Part shown: in pieces, positions 8,896 to 14,069 of the stretch
How the letters are laid out: each line of letters opens with the position of its first letter
How positions within the stretch are numbered: position 1 is the first letter of the stretch
NCBI GenBank assembly: GCA_029932895.1
Contig: JAOZPF010000042.1
Location: 1-14,069 of the forward strand
Direction of reading: 5' to 3'
Length of the DNA stretch: 14,069 nucleotides
Source: Anaerolineae bacterium
GTDB lineage: Bacteria; Chloroflexota; Anaerolineae; B4-G1; DUEL01
Notes under the pieces: model-generated
Told to the model about the DNA's origin: nothing
Databases searched by the model: none
The model's input: the letters and a program-made list of their open reading frames with translations, nothing else
Made by a program: the position numbers and the translations under genes

Positions 8896-8942
8896 AAAAC
8901 CGGGGCGACAGTTCGTGGCTTGCTGTGCAGAATCGGCGCCCC
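8896..8942 (-). terminator. Possible hairpin plus T-tract between msrB and the DUF11 gene
   Basis: On the minus strand GGGGCG (8942-8937) pairs with CGCCCC (8907-8902). Just inside, ACAG (8926-8923) pairs with CTGT (8911-8908). This gives about 10 base pairs with one 10-base bulge, followed by GG and TTTT (8899-8896). It could be the msrB terminator or a leader attenuator for the DUF11 gene. The bulge and the short T-tract make it weak. Confidence 0.3.
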
Positions 8943-9043
8943 TTTTGCCCTGTGCTTGAACAGTAGTCACGCTGCCTGAACCAATCCCACTCTCCACCGC
9001 TATCTCTCTGCCCGGCTTTTCGACGGCACGGCACGCACTCTGG

Positions 9044-9072
9044 ATTTTACACCATTCTGAAAGATTATGCAC
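9044..9072 (-). promoter_or_regulatory. AT-rich candidate promoter patch upstream of the DUF11 gene
   Basis: This is the only AT-rich patch in the 274-base spacer. On the minus strand it holds TAAAAT (9049-9044) and TAATCT (9067-9062), either of which could be a -10 element. No convincing TTGACA-like -35 stands 16-18 bases upstream of either. Transcription from here would give a leader of about 200 bases that includes the hairpin at 8896-8942. Confidence 0.2.
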
Positions 9073-9117
9073 GTTTCTGGACTCGCGACATCCGGCCTCG
9101 GTCAGGCTTGTCGTTGG

Positions 9118-9564
9118 TCAGTTCCCCTCGAAAAGCTCCAGGTACTCGCCGTATCCCTCTTCTGCCATCTCCTCCTTGGGAATGAAGCGCAGGGCGGCAG
9201 AGTTAATGCAATAGCGCAGGCCGGTGGGCGGCGGCCCGTCGTGGAAGACATGCCCCAGGTGAGAGTCAGCATACCTGCTGCGCACCTCGACCCTGCTCAT
9301 AAACAGAGAGCTGTCCCCCCGCTCCACGATGTTGTCCGGTTCCAACGGCCTGGTGAAGCTGGGCCAGCCGCTTCCGGAGTCAAATTTGTCCAGGGAGCTA
9401 AAGAGCGGCTCGCCGGAGACCACATCGACATAGATGCCTTCCCGATGGTTGTCCCAGTACTCGTTCTGGAAGGCAGGTTCTGTCCCATTTTCCTGAGTGA
9501 CGTTGTATTGCCAGGGCGTGAGCATTGCCCTCAATTCGCTCTGGGACGGCCTCTGAGTGTCCAT
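9118..9564 (-). CDS. msrB: Peptide-methionine (R)-S-oxide reductase MsrB
   Basis: The protein has 148 residues. It reduces methionine-R-sulfoxide in proteins and has no signal peptide, so it is expected in the cytosol. Family marks are LTPWQYNVTQENGTEPAF (about 15-32), SGWPSF (about 65-70), R-x-E-V-R-S with D-S-H-L-G-H-V-F (about 91-107), and GLRYCINSAALRF (about 115-127) with catalytic C119. C119 is the only cysteine: both the CxxC zinc pairs and the resolving Cys of many relatives are absent, which is known for part of the family. ATG 9564 is the first usual start in frame. Its likely ribosome site, GGGAGAG, is about 13 bases upstream, which is long, and sits in the 3' arm of a small palindrome at the zwf breakpoint. 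The gene directly abuts the zwf stub, so its expression may now depend on the upstream cluster. Confidence 0.93.
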   Translation of the reverse strand: MDTQRPSQSELRAMLTPWQYNVTQENGTEPAFQNEYWDNHREGIYVDVVSGEPLFSSLDKFDSGSGWPSFTRPLEPDNIVERGDSSLFMSRVEVRSRYADSHLGHVFHDGPPPTGLRYCINSAALRFIPKEEMAEEGYGEYLELFEGN

Positions 9565-10664
9565 CCAGAATCCATGCTCTCCCTCGGGGAGCGGCGTCGG
9601 AGAAGGGGCTGCGCGCCACGCCGATCACGCTGGTGGAAGCGGGCAGAACGCCCTCGCAGGTCAGGCTGTGCAGTGCCGGCACCAGCTTGCGCCGCGTCAG
9701 ATCGCCCGAAGCGCCAAAGATGATGATGGTGACGTTCTGTCGTTCCACCTTGGCTCGCCTTTCTCACTGCGTGTCCACCGAACTGGTTGCGCATCGCTGC
9801 CAGCAGCTTGGCCCCGTAACTCTCGTCCTGCCGGCTGACGAAACGCATCATCAACGCCAGGGTGATGACCGGCGCGGGCACGTCCTGGTCGATCGCCTCG
9901 AACACCGTCCAGCGGCCCTCGCCGCTATCAGAGACCCAACCCTGGATGTCGCTCAGCTCGGCATCCTCGGCCAGCGCCCCGGCGGTCAGGTCCAACAGCC
10001 AGGAGCGGATCACGCTGCCGTAGCGCCAGACCTCGGCGACCTGGTGCAGGTCCAGATGGAAATCCTCCTTGGCCTTGAGTATCTCGAATCCCTCGGCGTA
10101 GGCCTGCATCATGCCGTATTCGATCCCGTTGTGCACCATCTTGACGAAATGACCGGCGCCGCTGGGGCCGACGCGTCCCCATCCCATATCCGGCGCGGGG
10201 GCCAGCGTCTCCAAGATCGGACGCAGTCGCTCGACAATCTCCTCCTCACCTCCGATCATCATGCTGTATCCCTCGGCGAGCCCCCACACGCCGCCGCTGG
10301 TACCCACGTCCACCAGGTGCAGCCCGCGCTCAGAGACCCTGGCGGCCCGGCGCAGCGTGTCCTTATAGTTCGAGTTTCCGCCGTCAACGATGACATCGCC
10401 CGGCGCGAGGACGTCCAGCAGCGCATCCACCGTCTGCTCGGTCGGGCTGCCGGCTGGGACCATCACCCACGCAGTTCTGGGGGGGGAGAGTTGGGTGCTG
10501 ATTCCTTGTAGCGATTCCACTGCCGTCACGTTCGCTTCTTCCTCTGCCAGTGCCATGGCCTTTTCCGGCGAGCGATTGTAGGCTACCACGCGGTGACCTC
10601 CGCGCGCCAGCCGGCGGGCCATATTGGCCCCCATCTTGCCCAGACCAACCATTGCCAATTCCAT
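9531..10664 (-). CDS. gnd: 6-phosphogluconate dehydrogenase (decarboxylating, short form), stop codon lost
   Basis: It oxidises 6-phosphogluconate to ribulose 5-phosphate and CO2. ATG 10664 follows AGGAGG with 8 bases between. Motifs seen: the dinucleotide fold G-L-G-K-M-G (7-12), DGGNSNYKD (94-102), GTSGGVWG (121-128), and the catalytic segment G-H-F-V-K175-M-V-H-N179-G-I-E182-Y-G. The C-terminal MRNQFGGHAV is the normal family end, so the real protein should be about 303 residues (to about 9756). Here no stop follows: the frame runs on for about 75 codons across the zwf stub and into msrB, giving 377 residues with a His-rich, unrelated tail. A one-base change near 9753-9767 would restore a TGA. 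All catalytic residues are present, so activity may survive. Confidence 0.88.
   Translation of the reverse strand: MELAMVGLGKMGANMARRLARGGHRVVAYNRSPEKAMALAEEEANVTAVESLQGISTQLSPPRTAWVMVPAGSPTEQTVDALLDVLAPGDVIVDGGNSNYKDTLRRAARVSERGLHLVDVGTSGGVWGLAEGYSMMIGGEEEIVERLRPILETLAPAPDMGWGRVGPSGAGHFVKMVHNGIEYGMMQAYAEGFEILKAKEDFHLDLHQVAEVWRYGSVIRSWLLDLTAGALAEDAELSDIQGWVSDSGEGRWTVFEAIDQDVPAPVITLALMMRFVSRQDESYGAKLLAAMRNQFGGHAVRKASQGGTTERHHHHLWRFGRSDAAQAGAGTAQPDLRGRSARFHQRDRRGAQPLLRRRSPRESMDSGWTLRGRPRAN
9587..9748 (-). pseudogene. zwf: Truncated glucose-6-phosphate 1-dehydrogenase (N-terminal stub)
   Basis: From GTG 9748 the frame reads the N-terminal Rossmann start of G6PD: V-T-I-I-I-F-G-A-S-G-D-L-T-R-R-K-L-V-P-A-L then V-I-G-V-A-R-S-P-F-S-D. 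That is about 54 codons. Homology stops near 9590; the rest of the frame, to 9398, is an out-of-frame reading of msrB. A full G6PD is about 480-510 residues, so around 90% is missing, including the RIDHYLGKE active-site region. It follows gnd directly, the usual gnd-zwf pairing, so this was a normal operon member before loss. It cannot make active enzyme. Confidence 0.85.
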
Positions 10665-10668
10665 CGCA

Positions 10669-10833
10669 CTATCCTCCTATCGCATGGTGCGCCACGTTCA
10701 CGGGTGCATTCGGATCGTCCACGATCCAGCGCTCGTCCGGCAACCGCTCGGCGCAGAGTCTCTCGCGAGAGCACACCAGGCCTGCGTTCGAGCGCGCTGC
10801 GGAACGCGGCTGGCGACCTGCGACCCCGGTCGT
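10669..10833 (-). pseudogene. Unidentified gene tail between pgi and gnd
   Basis: The 215 bases between pgi and gnd contain one open frame on the minus strand of 54 codons. It ends with the segment L-P-D-E-R-W-I-V-D-D-P-N-A-P-V-N-V-A-H-H and then A-I-G-G and TAG (10671-10669). The stop lies 4 bases before the gnd start and overlaps the gnd ribosome site, as expected for the end of a coupled upstream gene. There is no start codon and no ribosome site of its own, and the frame is closed by TGA upstream. It is most likely the 3' remnant of a deleted gene. I do not recognise the family. Confidence 0.35.
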
Positions 10834-10879
10834 TCATCCGGGATTACGCCGGGAGCGGCAAAGATGACCAGACAAACTG

Positions 10880-12652
10880 CTAGTACGACTCGATGTCTCG
10901 CAATCTCCCCACGACGTCTTTGCCCAGGTGAAAGCGGATCACGCGCCGTCCGGCGTTCAGGAGCGCCTGCCGGTCGCCCAACGCCTGGGCCGCCTTGAGC
11001 ACGCCAAAGGTCATCGTCGAGTGCGGCGAACCCGCCTCGTCGGGGATGGGCACATCCTGCGGGTCATCGGCAGTGAGCTGGATAAAGAGGCCGTTGCCCC
11101 GGTCCCCCTTGTGCAACTGACCAGTGGAGTGGAGGAAACGCGGCCCGTAACCAAGCGTCGTCGCCAGCCGATACCGATCGCGCAGACGCACCCGCAGGGC
11201 CGTCAACAGAGCGTCGGTCTCGGCGGTGGGCTGGACGTAAGCCTGGAGCGCAATGTAATCGCCCGGACGGGCCTGAGAGAGAAAGGTATCCAGGGCTTGG
11301 GCGGTGAGGGGGGCCGCCTCGACAGCCGGGAGTGCGCCCCGCTGTTTGTATTCGGCTACCATCTCCCGGGCCAGCACCTTGGACGCCTCGACGTCCGGCT
11401 GGTCGAAGGGGTTGATGGACAGGCGATAGCCGGCCACGGCGGTCGCCATCTCCCACAGGAAGAACTGTGCGCCCAGGTCGTACAGGCCGTGCAGGTGCAG
11501 GCGCACAACCGGGTGACCTGCCTCTTCCAGGGCCTGAACCGCTGCATCGTGGGTATCGTCGCCCTCCAGGCGCAGGTGGACAAAGAGACGGTCGTCACCG
11601 TAGACAGCAGGCGGCCCCATCGGCTCGCCCACAACCGGTAGGATGCCCTTGCCCTCTTTGCCGGTGGACTCGGCGATCAGTTGTTCCACCCAGTCGCCAA
11701 AGCTGGCGATTGTCGGTGACGTGATCAGCGTCACCTTATCCCGCCCGGCCTGGGCCAGTTCGCCCATTATCGCGCCCAGGCGAGCGCCGTTGTTGTCGCC
11801 CTCACTATCGCAGTTGCGGGCCATCGTCAGCGCGCGATTGAGCAGCTCTTCCACATCCACGCCGGCCAGCGTCGCTGGGAGCAGCCCAAAGTAAGAGAGG
11901 GCCGAGTAGCGCCCGCCGATGTTCGGGTCGTTGAGAAAAGCTGCTCGGAAATTGTGCGCCTGGGCAATGTCGACCAGCTTGCTGCCGGGATCGGTGATAG
12001 CGACCAAGTGCTCTCCGGCTCGCTCCTCACCCACGGTTCGGACCAGCCGGTTGTAAAAGAACTTGAAGAAGGAGAGGGTCTCGACCGTGCTGCCCGACTT
12101 GGTAGCGACGATGAACAGAGTTTTGGAAAGGTCGAGTCTTTCGGCGTGAGCCAGCACAGCGCCGGGAGCGGTGCTATCGAGCACGGCTAGGTCCAGGTGG
12201 GGGCGACCCTCGCGGTTGTCCCTTTTGCCCCCCAACGTCTTGCCCAAGACCTCTGGAGCCAGACTGGAGCCGCCCATTCCCAGCAGCAGCGCGTCGGTGT
12301 AACCATCCTTTCGCACCGCCTCGACCAGTGACTCCATGCGGGGGATATTCTCAAGCATCACCTCGGCGGTATGCAACCAGCCCAGCCGGTTCGTGATCTC
12401 GGCCGGCTCCGGCTTCCAGACGGTGTGGTCGTGGGCCCAGATGCGTTCCATGATCCGCTGGGTCTTGATTTCGGCCAGGGCCGCGTCAACCGCGCCCTGG
12501 TACGGGCCAAGATTGGCGCTCATAAACTGCCAGCCAGCCAACGGTCTCTCCCGCTTCGCGGCAATACTGGACATCAGCGCCTCAAAGGAACGGCGGATAT
12601 AGTCAAGCCAGATGGACTGGCCCAGGGCGGCCAACTTTTGTATCTTGGTCAT
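10880..12652 (-). CDS. pgi: Glucose-6-phosphate isomerase, derived from a Tal-Pgi fusion with the transaldolase domain deleted
   Basis: The protein has 590 residues and interconverts glucose 6-phosphate and fructose 6-phosphate. ATG 12652 overlaps the nnrE stop as ATGA, with GGAG 7 bases upstream. Pgi motifs are complete: GMGGSSLAPEVL (125-136), the phosphate loop KSGSTVET (185-192), N-I-G-G-R-Y-S-A-L-S, a W-V-E-Q-L-I-A-E-S-T-G-K-E-G-K-G region, and N-P-F-D-Q-P-D-V-E-A-S-K with the catalytic Lys. The first 21 residues, with GQSIWLDYIRR, are the start of a transaldolase. Residues 22-34, S-F-E-A-L-M-S-S-I-A-A-K-R, resemble a transaldolase end. Known bifunctional Tal-Pgi proteins are about 900-950 residues, so about 350 residues, the size of a transaldolase barrel, are missing in frame. 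Isomerase activity is expected; transaldolase activity is not. Confidence 0.9.
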   Translation of the reverse strand: MTKIQKLAALGQSIWLDYIRRSFEALMSSIAAKRERPLAGWQFMSANLGPYQGAVDAALAEIKTQRIMERIWAHDHTVWKPEPAEITNRLGWLHTAEVMLENIPRMESLVEAVRKDGYTDALLLGMGGSSLAPEVLGKTLGGKRDNREGRPHLDLAVLDSTAPGAVLAHAERLDLSKTLFIVATKSGSTVETLSFFKFFYNRLVRTVGEERAGEHLVAITDPGSKLVDIAQAHNFRAAFLNDPNIGGRYSALSYFGLLPATLAGVDVEELLNRALTMARNCDSEGDNNGARLGAIMGELAQAGRDKVTLITSPTIASFGDWVEQLIAESTGKEGKGILPVVGEPMGPPAVYGDDRLFVHLRLEGDDTHDAAVQALEEAGHPVVRLHLHGLYDLGAQFFLWEMATAVAGYRLSINPFDQPDVEASKVLAREMVAEYKQRGALPAVEAAPLTAQALDTFLSQARPGDYIALQAYVQPTAETDALLTALRVRLRDRYRLATTLGYGPRFLHSTGQLHKGDRGNGLFIQLTADDPQDVPIPDEAGSPHSTMTFGVLKAAQALGDRQALLNAGRRVIRFHLGKDVVGRLRDIESY

Positions 12653-13403
12653 TCCGGTTCTCCAGTGGGTGTCGTCTTTTCTTCCTCCGCTGGATTCAAC
12701 TGCACCCAGTAGCGGTTTCTAGAGAGAGATGTGTAGGTGACTCCGAGCCACTCGAAAACGGCGGGCGGGATGCCGATGTCGGCCAGGTAGAGGTCGCCGG
12801 GCGCGCGCTGAAGCCCGGTCTTGGGCAGGGCCAGGGTGAGCGTGCGCGTGGGGCGCACCGCCGCCCCGGCGTTTCCCTTGTGGTCGCGTCCAGGCCAGAG
12901 GGCACGTCCAGCGAGAGCACCTGCGCCGCGTGTTGGTTGCACAACTCGATCAACTCGGCGACCCTCCCCCGGGGTGCACCGCGCAGGCTGTAGCCTATCA
13001 GCGCGTCCACGACGAGTTCCGCCCGGCGGATCGCGTCTCGAGCGTGGGACGGGGCCAGCGGCTGCACTCCCGCCGCCATCAGGGTTCGGAGTTGGTGACG
13101 CGCTGGCCCGGTCAGCGCTGTTGCCTCCCTGCTCAGCACGACCGAGACCGCGAGGCCCCGGTTGTGCAGATGGCGGGCGCAGCACAGTCCTCCGCCGCCG
13201 TTGCCGCCCGGCCCGGCCAGGACTGCTACCTCGCCTCGTGCCCCACCGAGCATAGCCATCACATTCTCGGCCAGGTTTCGCCCGGCGTTCTCCATCATCT
13301 GCAAGATTCCCAGGCCGAACTCGTCCACCGCGATGCGGTCCACCTCCCGCATCTGAGCGGCAGTGAGGGCCGGCACCGAGAGACCATCTTCAGTGCGGAA
13401 CAT
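12649..13403 (-). CDS. nnrE: NAD(P)H-hydrate epimerase, one frameshift
   Basis: This YjeF_N domain protein epimerises damaged NAD(P)HX. ATG 13403 is preferred over GTG 13409 because GGAG stands 8 bases upstream. The first frame gives Q-M-R-E-V-D-R, A-G-P-G-G-N-G-G-G-G-L, V-V-D-A-L-I-G and S-L-D-V-P-S-G-L-D-A-T-T, then becomes nonsense and stops at 12696. The second frame takes over at about 12865 with A-A-V-R-P-T, TLTLALPKTGL and DLYLADIGIPPAVFEWLGV. It ends at 12649, overlapping the pgi start by 4 bases. Adding one G to a G4 run (complement of 12864-12867) rejoins the frames perfectly. The joined protein is about 252 residues, a stand-alone epimerase without the kinase domain of bifunctional NnrD-type proteins. 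It may be a sequencing error or an early pseudogene. Confidence 0.85.
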
Positions 13404-13772
13404 TGTCACATCTCCAGGTCATGGGCGGAAAGCTGTTGCCCAGGTAGACGCCGGTGGTGGTCAACACTTTGAGGGCCAGATTGCTCGCCTCCGCTCCTGG
13501 GATAGAGACCAAGGCGTGGAGTGGCCCGGTCAGTGATGACGGCAAAGCTGAATGTCTGGGCTGTGCCGTAGTCCATCGTGCGGGTCCAGAGACTTATTGT
13601 ACTCGTGTCGTAATCCTGCGCCAGTTCGCTCTCGATCTAGGTGCTGTCGCCGTCAAGGGTTGTTGTTCGCATCCCAGGCACTCCCATCATGCCAGGCGTG
13701 GGAGCCAAAGTCGGCCCCGTAGGTGACGTGGGGATGGTCGGAGGCGTTCAGCCACAAGCTGTGGTCGGTCAT
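13390..13772 (-). pseudogene. Broken relic of a repeat-type surface protein
   Basis: Three reading-frame pieces in series look coding. First (13772-13653) is L-W-L-N-A-S-D-H-P-H-V-T-Y-G-A-D-F-G-S, then H-A-W-H-D-G-S-A-W-D. This resembles the 'LxLDAxxxPHIxYxD ... YAxxDGsxW' repeats of secreted beta-propeller-like proteins. Second, in another frame, with a TAG at 13639-13637 that replaces a likely Tyr codon, is E-L-A-Q-D-Y-D-T-S-T-I-S-L-W-T-R-T-M-D-Y then T-F-S-F-A-V-I-T-D-R-A-T-P. Third, in a further frame after a shift near 13501-13515, is S-I-P-G-A-E-A-S-N-L-A-L-K-V-L then Y-L-G-N-S-F-P-P-M-T-W. It ends at TGA 13392-13390 inside the nnrE start. There is no valid start and no single open frame. 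The function of the parent gene is unknown. Confidence 0.5.
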
Positions 13773-13789
13773 CCTCTGGAACTATTCGA

Positions 13790-13819
13790 GGGCATCAACC
13801 CGCCTGATGCCCCAGGCGG
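13790..13819 (-). other. Two overlapping, mutually exclusive hairpins after the ABC exporter gene
   Basis: Forward-strand coordinates: CCGCCTG (13800-13806) pairs with CAGGCGG (13813-13819), loop of 6. GGGCATCA (13790-13797) pairs with TGATGCCC (13805-13812), loop of 7. The arms interleave, so only one hairpin can form at a time. No T-tract follows on either strand. It could be a factor-dependent terminator, an mRNA 3' stabiliser, or a relic of a repeat element. It sits 90 bases after the ABC gene stop. Confidence 0.4.
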
Positions 13820-13908
13820 TCAGAGGATAGCCAGGATGGCGCGGTGCAGCCCGATGCGTATTTGGCCTGGGCGACCACGGGCGGCGGGAGCGGCCGGCTA
13901 CGTCACGG

Positions 13909-14069
13909 TCAACGGGGTTGACTCGCCCATGCAGGCTCCACCTCCACCATTTCAAACTGGCTGTTGTACAGTTCGGCGTAAAAGCCGCTCCATGCCAGCA
14001 ACTCCTCGTGCGTACCCTGCTCCACGATGTTGCCATCGCGCATCACCAGGATCAGGTCCGCGTCGCGGA
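13909..14069 (-). CDS. ABC exporter, C-terminal end of the ATP-binding domain (partial)
   Basis: Only the last 52 codons lie in the window; the gene begins beyond base 14069. The frame reads R-D-A-D-L-I-L-V-M-R-D-G-N-I-V-E-Q-G-T-H then E-E-L-L and G-F-Y-A-E-L-Y-N-S-Q-F-E. This is the classic end of the nucleotide-binding domain of MsbA/MdlB-type exporters (one chain with membrane and ATPase parts), just after the H-loop. The stop is TGA 13911-13909. It is probably one half of a heterodimeric or homodimeric exporter; the substrate cannot be told from this piece. It has no visible link to the sugar-phosphate genes downstream. Confidence 0.85.
   Translation of the reverse strand, partial: RDADLILVMRDGNIVEQGTHEELLAWSGFYAELYNSQFEMVEVEPAWASQPR

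Noticed and set aside
8893..8960. Minus-strand GCACAGGGCAAA followed by AGCAAGCC, resembling a c-di-GMP-I riboswitch core ahead of a surface-protein gene.
   Set aside because: The required GNRA-capped stem between the two conserved strands is absent, the second strand lacks ACGCAAAGCC, and no GGTAGC-type receptor half follows. The likeness is probably chance.
9067..9723. Plus-strand open frame of 218 codons over the msrB region.
   Set aside because: It is antisense to a clear MsrB, with low-complexity Arg-rich text at its end and no ribosome site.
9398..9748. A G6PD-MsrB hybrid protein.
   Set aside because: The zwf frame passes through msrB in a different frame, so only the first ~54 codons are meaningful; no fusion protein is made.
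13800..13819. Rho-independent terminator for the ABC exporter.
   Set aside because: The stem is good but no T-tract follows on either strand, so I list it only as a structured element.
1..14069. CRISPR array, tRNA, rRNA, insertion sequence or integrase.
   Set aside because: No regular repeat-spacer pattern, no cloverleaf-like stretch and no transposase motifs were seen. The damage in the right half shows no inserted element.

Overview
The window is GC-rich bacterial DNA, very densely coded. Its gene content suggests a Chloroflexota (Anaerolineae-like) bacterium: a transaldolase/glucose-6-phosphate isomerase fusion relic, DUF11 surface proteins, DppC-type permeases, M28 peptidases and an 'LxLxAxxxPHVxYG' repeat relic. 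This is an inference from family knowledge, not a proven assignment.

Left half, plus strand (1-7293), one tightly coupled operon. It opens inside a DppC/OppC-type ABC permease whose reading frame continues, after an extra membrane segment, into an M28 (PA-containing) metallopeptidase-like domain. One base after its stop begins a 1631-residue membrane-anchored protein with the order M28 - NTF2-like - peptidase-MA-like - NTF2-like - peptidase-MA-like - M28. A P-loop kinase-like gene follows with an ATGA overlap. Of the five peptidase-like modules in the two proteins, only the first M28 domain of the large protein keeps the whole metal/catalytic set. The others have lost key residues. The arrangement suggests peptide capture and cleavage at the outer face of a peptide importer, with most modules turned into pseudo-enzymes.

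Middle, minus strand (7296-9564). A secreted, membrane-anchored protein with three DUF11 repeats converges on the plus operon with only 2 bases between stops. Behind a 274-base leader/spacer lies msrB, a methionine sulfoxide reductase B with a single cysteine.

Right half, minus strand (9531-14069), a sugar-phosphate gene cluster that looks damaged. In transcription order it contains: the 3' end of an ABC exporter; a paired-hairpin spacer; a broken relic of a repeat protein; nnrE (NAD(P)HX epimerase, one frameshift); pgi, preceded by only the two ends of a transaldolase domain; a 215-base spacer that probably holds a gene tail; gnd (6-phosphogluconate dehydrogenase without its natural stop); and a stub of about 54 codons of zwf that runs straight into msrB. 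The left-half ORFs, including one of 4.9 kb, are undisturbed. The damage is therefore concentrated in the pentose-phosphate cluster, which points to real gene decay or a local assembly problem rather than uniform base-calling error.
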